Part shown: piece by piece, positions 1-8,861 of the stretch
Numbering within the stretch: the first letter of the stretch is position 1
Layout: each line of letters opens with the position of its first letter
Assembly: GCA_039933635.1 (NCBI GenBank)
Contig: JBDTNQ010000007.1
Location: 21,206-85,205 of the forward strand
Direction: 5' to 3'
DNA length: 64,000 nt
DNA from: JBDTNQ01 sp039933635
Lineage (GTDB): Bacteria > Acidobacteriota > Vicinamibacteria > Vicinamibacterales > SCN-69-37
Notes under the pieces: model-generated
Seen by the model: only the letters and a program-made list of their open reading frames with translations
What the model was told of the DNA's origin: nothing
Databases searched by the model: none
Position numbers and translations under genes: made by a program

Positions 1-483
1 CGCACTGAGCCCCAGTGAGACATTGAGCGGCACCAGATGCCGTTGCTGGCCTGGACCGAGGACGTCGAGTTCGTCGATTGACGCAGGTTTAGCTGCGCTG
101 CTGTCTGGATCAGGCGTGTCCGAGCCGGGCCCGAATCCTCGACCGCGGGTCATTGCGGGCAACTGGAAGCCGACGTCCGCCTTCTTCGCGCCGGTCGAAT
201 CGACCCACACGACGAGGCCGCGCTCGAGGGTGCGGCGCATCTCGGGATCGGTCGCCGAGATGGCCAGATACAGGAAGTCCGCATCGTTGGCGGCGGCCAC
301 GGCCGGCCCTTTGTCGAGCGTCGTGAGGCGCGCCCAGTCCTCAATCCGCCCGTCCACCCGGACGTCGCGCGATTTCCATTCGCTCGCCACGACCGGATCT
401 GGACCGGCGCTCAGGTTGGCCAGCGGCGAAAGTGACAAGACGCCGAGCAACAGCACAATCACGCGTGAACGAAGAGGCCTCAA
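1..483 (-). CDS. Secreted CBM9-like protein, C-terminus beyond window
   Basis: The reading frame is open from position 483 to the window edge, 161 codons, with TTG at 483 or GTG at 462 as the probable start. The N-terminus is a signal peptide (hydrophobic VIVLLLGVLSLSPL followed by an Ala/Gly cleavage region). Next comes a DGRIEDW motif and a stretch resembling YLAISATDPEM, the pattern seen at the start of carbohydrate-binding module family 9 and DOMON-like sugar-binding domains. A related DGKLDDAAW motif occurs in the protein at 16558-17271. Neither the substrate nor the full length can be judged because the gene runs off the window. I infer an exported protein. Confidence 0.6.
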   Translation of the reverse strand, partial: MRPLRSRVIVLLLGVLSLSPLANLSAGPDPVVASEWKSRDVRVDGRIEDWARLTTLDKGPAVAAANDADFLYLAISATDPEMRRTLERGLVVWVDSTGAKKADVGFQLPAMTRGRGFGPGSDTPDPDSSAAKPASIDELDVLGPGQQRHLVPLNVSLGLSA

Positions 484-591
484 GTCACACCCCGCACAGG
501 GATGACGAGGCAGGCACTGGCGATTGATACAGACGATGGGCGTGGCGAAAAGGACGGGCACGGCCGCACACGACGGCCGGAGGGGCTGTCG

Positions 592-1707
592 CTAGAGGAA
601 TCGGGTCAGCGTGACGTGCACGATCCGCATCTTGTCTGGCGCGGAACGCCACTGCACCATGATCGGCGTTTGATACTGCCCCTCGACCACGGCCGTCTGT
701 CCCGGCGTGCGGGTGTCTGAGACCAGGAGGTCGACCGAACGCTTCATCCGCAGGAATCGCGCGGCGGGGACCTCGAGCGCGCGGGCGACGATGCGCTCCA
801 CCCGTGAGTCCCCGAGGCCGATGACGTCCACGAGCCGGTTGAGCGCACGCACCAGATCGTATTTCGCGTAGTCGAGCGCCTTGCCAGGTAGTGCCCGCGG
901 GTCGTTCCACGCGTGCCGCACCTTCTCGGCCGCGAAGTGCAGCGGGTTCCGCAGCACCTCCGCGAGATCGTGCTGCATCAGCAGGGTTTCGTATTCGTTG
1001 ACGGTAAGGCTGGCCGCCTGCTCGCCGGCCGCCAGCGACAGCCGTACGCGGCCCTTCTGCACGTCGTACCGCTTGATGAGATCCGCGATCTGCGGGTAGA
1101 GCCCCAAGCCCGGATCCTTGAGGCTGACCACGCTGATCGGGTGGGGAGACACGGGCACCCGCAGTTGCGCGCGCGCGACGACAACCTCGTGGTCGTAGCC
1201 GACGAGCGTCGTCACGCGCGACCGGGGCTTGCCGGCGCAGACCCCGTCGAGATCGATGAAGTAGACCGGTCCCGGGCGGCTCAGGTCGTATGACACGCAC
1301 GGCCTGAGGCTGCCCGTGATGAACGCCAGGTGCGAATCGCCGTTGGTCGGCTCGACCTCACGCTGCTCGGGCGAGAGATCCTCGCGGATGTCCAGTTGAT
1401 CGTGCTTGTAACCGGCCCCCTCGGGGAACGCCGTGCGGAACAACTCCAGGTAACGGCCAACACCGGGCCCCTTCGCGGACAGCCGTGCGGCCAACCCCTG
1501 CGAGAGATACCCCGCTGTGGTGTGCGGTGAGGCGTAGAAGCAATGGCTGTAAGGCGCGAGCGCGTCGCCGTAGGTGTCGGCGGCCTGCGCGCGGACATCC
1601 TGGATGTCCAGCCGGGCCTTGGGAGTCAGTTCGAGCGTCAGTTCCAGCGGTGGCACGTTGTCGGTCTGGACCTCCGCTAGGCTACGCGAAACCTGCCGAG
1701 ATGGCAA
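592..1707 (-). CDS. YjbQ/UPF0047-like protein with long C-terminal extension
   Basis: 371 residues. Residues about 20-185 match the YjbQ (UPF0047, 'secondary thiamine-phosphate synthase') fold: the SPHTTAGYLSQG segment corresponds to the family's HTTA motif, and GDSHLAFITGSL corresponds to its G-(D)-H...GS motif. YjbQ proteins are normally about 130-140 residues. Here some 180 further residues follow that I do not recognise; they are charged, contain no membrane segment and have no signal peptide. The start is TTG with no good ribosome binding site, so the N-terminus is uncertain; GTG at 1656 is an alternative. The biochemical role of YjbQ proteins is itself poorly settled, so no reaction is assigned. 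Confidence 0.6.
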   Translation of the reverse strand: MPSRQVSRSLAEVQTDNVPPLELTLELTPKARLDIQDVRAQAADTYGDALAPYSHCFYASPHTTAGYLSQGLAARLSAKGPGVGRYLELFRTAFPEGAGYKHDQLDIREDLSPEQREVEPTNGDSHLAFITGSLRPCVSYDLSRPGPVYFIDLDGVCAGKPRSRVTTLVGYDHEVVVARAQLRVPVSPHPISVVSLKDPGLGLYPQIADLIKRYDVQKGRVRLSLAAGEQAASLTVNEYETLLMQHDLAEVLRNPLHFAAEKVRHAWNDPRALPGKALDYAKYDLVRALNRLVDVIGLGDSRVERIVARALEVPAARFLRMKRSVDLLVSDTRTPGQTAVVEGQYQTPIMVQWRSAPDKMRIVHVTLTRFL

Positions 1708-1768
1708 ACGCCAATCGTACGGTCGGACGCTGGCAAGTCACGGAAGACTAACGGCTTAGGGCTCAAGC

Positions 1769-2455
1769 CTAGGCAGGTTCCTCGTCGTAGAACACGTTCG
1801 CCCTCGTCACTCCTGGCAGCGCGCCGAGGGCGTGGGTGAGCTGGGGCAGATCGCTGTCTTTCGCCAGTTCCACATAGAACGTCAGATCGATCTCCGCGTC
1901 GCCCCCGCCACTGCGCGCGGCGAGCACCCGATAGGTCCGGCAGAGACGGTCGAGCACGGGCGAGTAGATCGTCGCCACATCCTGCCCGGTCGGCGGCGCG
2001 ACCGCCAGCTGCAGGACGAACTCGCGGTGGCCCAGCAAGCCGAAGTTGGTCTTCGCCATGACGAACAGAATCAGCGTCAGGAACAACGTGCCCATGACAG
2101 CGAAGAGATGCAGACCGACGCCGGAGGCCAGTCCGACTGCCAACGAACAGAACACGAACACGAGATCCTGCGCGTCCTTCAGCGCCGTGCGGAAACGCAC
2201 AATCGACATCGCCCCCACGAGCCCGAACGCGCGCGCGAGGTTGTTGCCAATCACCATGATGACGATCGCCGTGATGACACTCAGCGTGATCAGGGATCGA
2301 TCGAACGTGCTGGAGTAGCTCACGCCACGGTACGTCCGTCGATACGTTGTCGAGAGCAGGAGCCCGCACCCAAAGGCCACGAACAGGTTGATGGCCGCGC
2401 CAACAAGATCGATCGCCGTCACCTCGCCGGTGACGAACGTCGTCAGCGCGTCCAC
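1769..2455 (-). CDS. DUF4956 family membrane protein
   Basis: 228 residues with about four hydrophobic segments in the first 140 positions (for example the region from INLFVAFGCGLLLS and the run SLAVGLASGVGLHLFAVMG). The polar stretch NNLARAFGLVGAMSIVRFRT between helices is typical of DUF4956 proteins. The C-terminal 80 residues look like a soluble ferredoxin-like domain. The gene overlaps the upstream VTC-domain gene by 13 bp, so the two are translationally coupled. DUF4956 and VTC-domain genes are often neighbours in bacteria, which suggests a membrane-associated polyphosphate-related pair. The exact function is unknown. Confidence 0.8.
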   Translation of the reverse strand: MDALTTFVTGEVTAIDLVGAAINLFVAFGCGLLLSTTYRRTYRGVSYSSTFDRSLITLSVITAIVIMVIGNNLARAFGLVGAMSIVRFRTALKDAQDLVFVFCSLAVGLASGVGLHLFAVMGTLFLTLILFVMAKTNFGLLGHREFVLQLAVAPPTGQDVATIYSPVLDRLCRTYRVLAARSGGGDAEIDLTFYVELAKDSDLPQLTHALGALPGVTRANVFYDEEPA

Positions 2456-3291
2456 GCCATCTCCTCAGATCCGTGCGGGCGAAATCCCGACCGGCGATCC
2501 GCCCGCCGCCGCCATTCCGATCGGGCGAGCGCCGCGGTGCGCGAGTGCGCCTGCACGATGCCGAGATCGGTGAGACAGACCGAGTACTTGGACAACGCTC
2601 GCCGCACGATGCCATGCGAGGCCAGGAACGGCCGCAACCACACCGGAAAGCCCAGTCGCGAGTCGTATTTCACCTCGAGCACGAACGAGCCGCGCAGCGA
2701 GCGGCGGTCGTGCTCGAGACGATAGAGATCAGACAGGGCGGGATACGCAACACTCCGGATATCGCCGTCGAAGGTGACGCGCAGCGACGTTTCGTAGGTG
2801 CCCACGTACGGCTCGCGATCGTATTGAACCGTGACGACGGGTCGCAACGCGAAGCGACGCACGCGGTGAAGGAACTGCTCGGCATCCGTAACGGCCGATG
2901 GGCTCGATCGGTTCGACATGACGTGCGTGCCGATGTCGCCCGACGCAAGAAGCGCCGGCACGTCGGTGAACTTCATCGGCGCCCGCGCCTTGCTGCCGAC
3001 GGCACCGTTGCGCTTCTTCACTTCCAGGAACGCCACCGAGTCCGCTTGTTCGGAATCGTAGCCGCGGATGCGCGGCTTGGCGCGCACCGCCAGGCCATCC
3101 TCGTTGGCAAAGTAGTGGGCGAACCGAGAGGTGTCGTAGTAAATGCTGCGGACGGTGTACCCGCGATACCCACCGTGGGCCTCGCGCGGTGTCGCATGGG
3201 GATCGGGGTGGACGAACGGCTGGATCACCGCGCGCAACCGCGCCCTGAGCGTCTCGGGAACGAGATATTTATGTTCGACTCGGCTCTCCAC
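2443..3291 (-). CDS. VTC-domain polyphosphate polymerase
   Basis: 282 residues, GTG start. It has the conserved ladder of the VTC catalytic tunnel domain: VEHKYLV near the N-terminus, RSIYYDT, the basic pair in AVRAKPRIRGYDS, AFLEVKKRN, a Tyr-Arg motif in VTVQYDREPY, RVTFDGDIRS, and VLEVKYDSRLGFPVW near the end. In the yeast Vtc4 homologue this fold makes polyphosphate from ATP; bacterial members are assumed to do the same. The gene is coupled to the DUF4956 membrane gene, which probably anchors or exports. No signal peptide or membrane helix is present, so it should be cytoplasmic. Confidence in the family is high, in the activity moderate. Confidence 0.85.
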   Translation of the reverse strand: MESRVEHKYLVPETLRARLRAVIQPFVHPDPHATPREAHGGYRGYTVRSIYYDTSRFAHYFANEDGLAVRAKPRIRGYDSEQADSVAFLEVKKRNGAVGSKARAPMKFTDVPALLASGDIGTHVMSNRSSPSAVTDAEQFLHRVRRFALRPVVTVQYDREPYVGTYETSLRVTFDGDIRSVAYPALSDLYRLEHDRRSLRGSFVLEVKYDSRLGFPVWLRPFLASHGIVRRALSKYSVCLTDLGIVQAHSRTAALARSEWRRRADRRSGFRPHGSEEMAWTR

Positions 3292-3336
3292 GCGCCGGAG
3301 TGTAACAACGGGGTAAATGGAGAAGATGAAGATTTG

Positions 3337-4608
3337 TTAATGAGAGGGTGAAGAAAGAGTGACAGGGCGCTTCGGGATGACGACGAACTCGCGGCTGCGG
3401 ACCGTGGCGCCCTTCTGCGCGACCCGGACCTTGATGCGTTGTGCGTGGCCCGTGCGGTCGGCGTCGGTGGCGTCGATGCCGAGGAGATAGTACGCGGACG
3501 TCTCGCGGACAATCCGGCCGAACGCGTACTCGCCGTTGCCCGTCAGGACCTTCATGAACGCGCCGCCTGACGCGCCGGCAAACTGGCCCAGCCATCGGGC
3601 CATCACCTCGGCGTCGCGCGCCAAGTTCACCTGCGACTTCACGGCCTCGCGCCGCTCGGCTGAAAAGAGTTCCAACACGTTGTTGTCGACGAACAGCGTG
3701 TAGACGGACACATTCGATCGCGCGGCCGCCTCGCCCACCTCGCTCGGCAGCGTGCCGAAGTCCGGCCTGCCGCCTGGTGCGTCGCTCATCGTCAGGCCCG
3801 CGCTCGCCAGCACGGCGATCTTGCGCCCCTCGATCGATCCCATGTTGACGAGCAAATCGCGCAGCATCGACAGACCGACCCGTCCCTGGATTTCGCCGAG
3901 TCCGGCCCGCGCCGACATCTCACTGCTCAGCACACCCCCACAAGGGCCATCGCCCGCCCCAACCGCGCGCGAGGCAGGACCTCCGCTGTAGGCCCCACAA
4001 TACCTATTCGAGATCTCCAGGCGGAGCTCCGGTTTCGCAAACCAGTCGACCACCTCTGAAGGCCTCACGTTGTATCGATACACAGCGTCGGGCTCCTTCT
4101 GGCCTGACACCTGGTCGAGCGCGCCGATCACGGCAACGTGATCCGTAGTCGGCTCCACCTTCGGCCCCAACGGATAGGTCAACAGTCCGACGACAGCCGT
4201 CGGAGGCAGCGCACGAACGAAATTCTGCGCCGCCGTCGCAATGCCGCGAGAGACGCCGGCCGAGAACGACTGCGCGTCTACCAGCACCATGTAAGTCTGC
4301 TTCCGTTCGCTTCCGGAGGGCGCCGCGAGCGCAACGCCCGGAGCGACAACCGTCGCGGAAGGCAGAGACGACGAGGTGGCGACATCCCGAGTGTCCGCGC
4401 GCACGAAGTCGAGCACCGACACAGGGCGTGGCTTGCCCTCGATCTGGACGCTGAACTGATCCCGCGTCAGCCCCGTGATCGGATTGCCGTCGCGATCGAC
4501 GACCTGCACATCGATCGAAATGAGATCTGCGGACGAACGGATAACCTGTCCGGCGCTCTCCCCCGACATCAGCGCAACGAGAGCGACGGCCACTCCAATG
4601 CGCGACAT
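3337..4608 (-). CDS. Secreted VWFA-related protein (acidobacterial type)
   Basis: About 423 residues from ATG 4608; a GTG at 4620 and TTG at 4638 are also possible, and no clear ribosome binding site decides. A signal peptide (IGVAVALVALMSG) is followed by the segment ISIDVQVVDRDGNPITGLTRDQF, the hallmark of the VWFA-related family greatly expanded in Acidobacteriota. The metal-site motif is degenerate (VDAQSFS instead of DxSxS). The C-terminal segment SAYYLLGIDATDADRTG and the closing KVRVAQKGATVRSREF are also typical. The protein is presumably exported; its partner is unknown. Two relatives lie at 53182-54120 and 60825-62594. Confidence 0.8.
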   Translation of the reverse strand: MSRIGVAVALVALMSGESAGQVIRSSADLISIDVQVVDRDGNPITGLTRDQFSVQIEGKPRPVSVLDFVRADTRDVATSSSLPSATVVAPGVALAAPSGSERKQTYMVLVDAQSFSAGVSRGIATAAQNFVRALPPTAVVGLLTYPLGPKVEPTTDHVAVIGALDQVSGQKEPDAVYRYNVRPSEVVDWFAKPELRLEISNRYCGAYSGGPASRAVGAGDGPCGGVLSSEMSARAGLGEIQGRVGLSMLRDLLVNMGSIEGRKIAVLASAGLTMSDAPGGRPDFGTLPSEVGEAAARSNVSVYTLFVDNNVLELFSAERREAVKSQVNLARDAEVMARWLGQFAGASGGAFMKVLTGNGEYAFGRIVRETSAYYLLGIDATDADRTGHAQRIKVRVAQKGATVRSREFVVIPKRPVTLSSPSH

Positions 4609-4683
4609 CCCGATCGGCACGGCGCTCTCAGTGCCCAAACGCCGCGCGGATCAAAGCGGGTCGCATGAGTGGGGGCAACGGGT

Positions 4684-6261
4684 CTACTTGTTCAGCACGA
4701 ACGTCCACACCGTGTCACCCGCGCCAACGACGACGTACTGCAGACCGTCGAGCTCGTAGGTGATTGGTCCGTTGCTGACGGAGGCGTTCAGGCCGGCATG
4801 CCAGACCGCAGCGCCGGTGGTGGCGTTCAGGGCCACCAGATCGTTCGACTGGCCGGTGGAGAAGACGAGATTGCCCGCGGTGCTGAGCAGGCCCGACTTG
4901 CTGTTGCCCTCCCACTTGTGGCTCCAGCGGATGTTGCCGGTCTTGTAGTCGATCGCCTGAATCATCGACTCCGAGTAGCCACCGCGGTCCGTGCCGCCCC
5001 AGCCCTGCGGATTATCGCCGGGGTCGTAGATGTAGTACACGCTGAATGCGTGTGAGGCGCTCACGTAGAACAGTCCGGTCAACGGGCTGAACGTCGGCGG
5101 CGGCCAGTTGGTCGCGCCGCCCTGGTTCGGCGTCACGAGCGCGCCGTCGATCTGCGGGTGCTTCTCGGGGTTGGGAATCGGCTGGCCCTTCGCGTCGTAG
5201 CCCTTCGACCAGTTCGTCTTCACATACTCCTTCGACACCAGCGCCTTGCCCGTGGCGCGATCGAGCACGAAGAACTGTCCGTTGCGCGATGCCTGCGCGA
5301 GCAGCTTGCGCGGCTGACCGTTGATCTCTCCATCGATCAACACGGGAGTTTGCGTCGCATCCCAGTCGTGCGTGTCGTGCGGCGACGACTGGAAGTACCA
5401 CGCCATCTTGCCCGTGTCGGGATTGAGCGCGACGATCGACGCGGTGTAGAGGTTGTCCCCCTTGCGATTGATGTGCGCGATGACGGGCTGTGGATTCCCC
5501 GTCACCACGTAGATCAGGTTCAGGTCGGGATCGTAGGTGATCGGCTGCCACGTCATGCCGCCGCCGTGCTTCATCGCGTCTTCCGTCGGCCACGTTTCGG
5601 ATCCCGGGTCGCCCATCTTCTGCGGCACGACCCACCAGCGCCATTGCACGTCGCCCGTCACGGGATCGTGCGACTGGAGGTATCCCGGCACGTCAAGGTC
5701 GTCGCCGCTCACGCCCGCGATGATGTGGTTCTTCACCGCCACCGGCGCCACGGAGCCGTAGTAGAGGAGATCGAGATCGCAGATCTCCTTCCGCCAGCGC
5801 TCCGAGCCGTCCTTGATGTTGAGCGACACGAGGTGGCAATCAGGCGTTTCGAAGAAGAGGTTGTCGCCCGAAATCGCGACGCCGCGGTTGCCGATGTGGA
5901 TGCCACCGGTCGACGTCCACGCGTGGTGCCAGATCTCACGCCCGGTGCGCGCGTCCATGGCCCACACGTGATCCGGCAGGGTCACGTACATCACGCCGTT
6001 CACCACGAGGGGTGTGCCCTTGATCGCGCCACCGCCGGCGGTGAGCCTCGTCATCCACGCCAGGCTCAGCGATTTCACCGTCTCGGTGTTGACCTGGTTC
6101 AGCGGACTGAACCGTCGTCCCGAGTAATCGCCGTTGTAGGTCGGCCAACTCGTCGTGGCCGGACGCGAGAGCGTCGCGGGATCGACGGCGCCGGATCCCT
6201 GTCCCTGCAGACCCGCGGCAGCGAGCACCACCGCGCCAATCATCACAGCCAGGCGCTTCAT
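4684..6261 (-). CDS. Secreted quinoprotein (PQQ-dehydrogenase-like beta-propeller)
   Basis: 525 residues with a signal peptide (MIGAVVLAAAGLQG). Propeller repeats of the form ALNxxTGxxxW recur, for example AMDARTGREIW, SLNIKDGSERW, ALNPDTGKMAW and ALNATTGAAVW. The NRG motif (residues 125-127) and the HDWDA region, near the usual catalytic aspartate, are present. In methanol and ethanol dehydrogenases a vicinal Cys-Cys pair sits just before NRG; here those positions are Gly-Ile, so the disulfide is absent. The gene overlaps the upstream di-heme cytochrome gene by 4 bp (ATGA), implying coupled expression and electron transfer to the cytochrome. Substrate is unknown. Confidence 0.8.
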   Translation of the reverse strand: MKRLAVMIGAVVLAAAGLQGQGSGAVDPATLSRPATTSWPTYNGDYSGRRFSPLNQVNTETVKSLSLAWMTRLTAGGGAIKGTPLVVNGVMYVTLPDHVWAMDARTGREIWHHAWTSTGGIHIGNRGVAISGDNLFFETPDCHLVSLNIKDGSERWRKEICDLDLLYYGSVAPVAVKNHIIAGVSGDDLDVPGYLQSHDPVTGDVQWRWWVVPQKMGDPGSETWPTEDAMKHGGGMTWQPITYDPDLNLIYVVTGNPQPVIAHINRKGDNLYTASIVALNPDTGKMAWYFQSSPHDTHDWDATQTPVLIDGEINGQPRKLLAQASRNGQFFVLDRATGKALVSKEYVKTNWSKGYDAKGQPIPNPEKHPQIDGALVTPNQGGATNWPPPTFSPLTGLFYVSASHAFSVYYIYDPGDNPQGWGGTDRGGYSESMIQAIDYKTGNIRWSHKWEGNSKSGLLSTAGNLVFSTGQSNDLVALNATTGAAVWHAGLNASVSNGPITYELDGLQYVVVGAGDTVWTFVLNK

Positions 6262-7190
6262 TTCAAGGTCTCCAGGTAGGCCACGACGTCGTGAATCTGC
6301 TTGTCGGTGATCGTCTCGAGCAGCGCGATGTGCGCGGCCAGCGGCACCGTCTTCTCGACCTTCAGCGATGGTGAGCGCCGGAAGCTGCGGTACGCGCCGC
6401 TTTCATCGCGGAGCGCCACCGAGAAGTCGTCCATCTGCACGAGCGCGCCGGTCACGGCGGGTCCGCCAGCCGGCGTCACCGTCACCTTGACGGCGGTTGG
6501 CGACGGACCGGAGGGGGCGGCCGCACCACGGCCGCCACGGCCGGGTCCTGGTGGAAAGAGGAAGCGCTGCTGAATATTGATGGGCGTGTAACGCGTTCCG
6601 ATGCCGGCCAGAGGCGCGGCGGTCGGGGAATGGCAGCTCGTGCAACCACCGGGACCGTTGAAGAAGGCCTGCCCCGCCTTCGCGTCACCCGTCAGCACAT
6701 TCTGTGCTTCGAAGAGTGGAGAGCCACGGAGTGTGTCGTTGATGCGCTGGCGGAGGAAATGCGCCAGGTCGAAAATCTGCTCGCTCGTGAGGCTTGCGCT
6801 GGGCGCCCCGCTCTGGAGCGGATGCCCCTTTTTCAGGAACGGCTCGAGCTCACTGCCGCAGCGATCGTGCAGTTCCAACACCGATCGCACGAGGTTCGCG
6901 CCCGTGTCCGATCCGCGCGCCTGCGTCCCGTGACAGTTGATGCACTGCGCCGCGTAGGTGCGACGCCCCCGATCGGCCGCAGCCGTATCGACGACCGGCG
7001 CATCGTTGCGGCCCGACCCCATGGGCCCGGTTCCCGATCGACCGGCCGGCGGCGGGGCGCACTTGGACGGCGCTCCGATCGGCACAGCCGGCGCGGTCTG
7101 TGTCTGCGCGCTCACCCGCCAGATCGCGGACGCGGACAACATCAGCACCACGATCGCGGCACACACCTTCGTCGACGTCCACATCTTCAT
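6258..7190 (-). CDS. Di-heme c-type cytochrome, partner of quinoprotein
   Basis: 310 residues from ATG 7190, chosen because GGCGAGGAG lies just upstream and a signal peptide (CAAIVVLMLSASAIW) begins there; a longer frame to 7244 lacks this support. Two heme c motifs are visible: CINCH (residues 83-87) and CTSCH (183-187). Between and after them lies an insert rich in Gly/Arg/Pro (about 215-235) and a small beta domain that resembles the added domain seen in acidobacterial cytochromes paired with quinoproteins. It is probably periplasmic and accepts electrons from the quinoprotein encoded by the overlapping downstream gene. Confidence 0.85.
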   Translation of the reverse strand: MKMWTSTKVCAAIVVLMLSASAIWRVSAQTQTAPAVPIGAPSKCAPPPAGRSGTGPMGSGRNDAPVVDTAAADRGRRTYAAQCINCHGTQARGSDTGANLVRSVLELHDRCGSELEPFLKKGHPLQSGAPSASLTSEQIFDLAHFLRQRINDTLRGSPLFEAQNVLTGDAKAGQAFFNGPGGCTSCHSPTAAPLAGIGTRYTPINIQQRFLFPPGPGRGGRGAAAPSGPSPTAVKVTVTPAGGPAVTGALVQMDDFSVALRDESGAYRSFRRSPSLKVEKTVPLAAHIALLETITDKQIHDVVAYLETLK

Positions 7191-7289
7191 GCGGCTCCTC
7201 GCCTGTCTCTTTTTGAAAACGCGTAATCGTCGGAATGCTACCACGAGCCCTGCAGGGCGATCTCCAATGGCCTGTTAGACTTGGGCGCC

Positions 7290-8816
7290 ATGTTCGCCCC
7301 GGACAGCCCGCGCGTGTCCCGCCCCCTCGTGGTCCTCGCGGCCATCGTCGCGGTTGGCGCCATCCTGCGGTTCTGGCAGCTCCGAGCCGGCGTGCCTTAC
7401 TCGCTCGGCGTCGACGAGCCCCAGATCATGGACCGCGCCGTCCGCATGATGAAGACCGCGGACTTCAACCCGCATTTTTTCGACTGGCCCAGCCTCACCA
7501 TCTATCTCCAGTTCGTCGTCGCGTGCCTCTCGTTCATGTGGGGCGCGATGCACGGGACGTGGAACAACCTCGACCAGGTCTCCGCGGCCAACTTCTACGT
7601 CACCGGCCGCGCGCTCACCGCGGCGATGGGATCGGGCACGGTCCTGCTGACTTTCTGCGCCGCCCGGCGATGGGGCACCGTGACGGGGCTACTGGCGGCC
7701 GCCCTCATGGCGCTGATGCCCTACCACGTCCGCGAGTCCCACTACGTGCTCGCGGATGTCCCCACCGCGTTCTTCACGACGCTCGCGTGGCTCCTCAGCA
7801 TGCGCGCGTTGGAGCGGCCGACCTTCAGTGCGTTTGCCTGGGCAGGCGTGTCCGCGGGGCTGGCCGCCTCCTGCAAGTACAACGGATCGATCGCGCTTCT
7901 CATGCCGCTGCTCGCGGCAATCATCACCGGCGGCACACCAGGACGTATCGTGCAGCGGCTGGTGACGATCGTGGCGGCCGCGGGCGCGGCGTTCCTGGTG
8001 GGCACGCCCTACGCGCTCTTGGACCTGCCGAGCTTTCTGAACGACTACGCGCGGCTGGCGGCGATCTTCGCGCGATCTCGCGGGGGCGAACCCGGCTGGT
8101 CGATCTATCTGAAGCACCTGCGCGGATCGATGGGCACCCCGGGGCTCGTCCTCGCGGCGCTTGGAATCGTGATTGCGGCCACGCGCGTGGCGCTTGGGCC
8201 GGCGCGCGCGCGATGGGCCGTGCTGCTGGTGTTCCCGCTCGTCTACTTCGACGTGATGGCGACGAGCTTCCAAATCTACGGGCGCTACACACTGCCGCTC
8301 CTGCCGTTCACCTGCGCCTTCGCGGCCATCGCGATCGTCACATTGGCCACCGCCCTCTGGGCGATGCCGATCCCGAGGGCAGTCGCGCTTGCGACCGCCG
8401 CCGCACTGATACTCGGCACCGCGATGACACCGGCAGCCACTTCGATCAGCTTCGACCGTAACCTCGGACGCATCACCACCGTGGATCAAGCCTATCGATG
8501 GATCCGGGGCAACGTCGATCGCGGCACGAGGGTCGTCATCGAAACACGCGTACTCTTGATTCCGCCCGAACGGAATCCCTCGGAAAACCTGCGCGCCCTC
8601 GTGGAGCGGGACTATCAGTACTACGTGGATCAGAAGGTGGACTATCTCGTGGCATCGACCGATGGGTACGACGCCCTGTTCACAAACCCGGCAGCGCCGG
8701 CGCCAGGCTTTGACAACTACCGCAGTCTGCTCGTGCACACCACCGAACTCGCCTCGTTTACACGAACCGGCACGGTGGACGGCCCGACGCTGCGGATTCT
8801 CAAGCTCAACCGGTAG
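7290..8816 (+). CDS. GT39/ArnT-like membrane glycosyltransferase
   Basis: 508 residues from ATG 7290 (a TTG at 7281 is less likely). A first membrane helix (VVLAAIVAVGAILRFWQL) is followed by YSLGVDEPQIMDRA, which carries the acidic DE motif after helix 1 typical of the GT-C fold dolichyl-phosphate-mannose/ArnT-type transferases. About ten further hydrophobic helices follow, and the last 110 residues form a soluble domain. Such enzymes move a sugar from a lipid carrier on the outer face of the membrane; the acceptor cannot be told from sequence. It is divergent from the cytochrome gene at 6258-7190 and convergent with the next one. Confidence 0.75.
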   Translation: MFAPDSPRVSRPLVVLAAIVAVGAILRFWQLRAGVPYSLGVDEPQIMDRAVRMMKTADFNPHFFDWPSLTIYLQFVVACLSFMWGAMHGTWNNLDQVSAANFYVTGRALTAAMGSGTVLLTFCAARRWGTVTGLLAAALMALMPYHVRESHYVLADVPTAFFTTLAWLLSMRALERPTFSAFAWAGVSAGLAASCKYNGSIALLMPLLAAIITGGTPGRIVQRLVTIVAAAGAAFLVGTPYALLDLPSFLNDYARLAAIFARSRGGEPGWSIYLKHLRGSMGTPGLVLAALGIVIAATRVALGPARARWAVLLVFPLVYFDVMATSFQIYGRYTLPLLPFTCAFAAIAIVTLATALWAMPIPRAVALATAAALILGTAMTPAATSISFDRNLGRITTVDQAYRWIRGNVDRGTRVVIETRVLLIPPERNPSENLRALVERDYQYYVDQKVDYLVASTDGYDALFTNPAAPAPGFDNYRSLLVHTTELASFTRTGTVDGPTLRILKLNR

Positions 8817-8861
8817 CAGACAACGGTCGGACCTTACGGCTTTGCGGGAACAGCGAACCGA

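Noticed and set aside
23..505. Plus-strand open frame at the window start
   Set aside because: The minus strand there encodes a signal peptide and a CBM9-like DGRIEDW motif; the plus-strand frame is a shadow.
7235..8461. A 408-codon frame overlapping the GT39-like gene on the same strand
   Set aside because: The other frame carries the membrane helices and the DE motif; this one is Arg/Pro-rich without structure.
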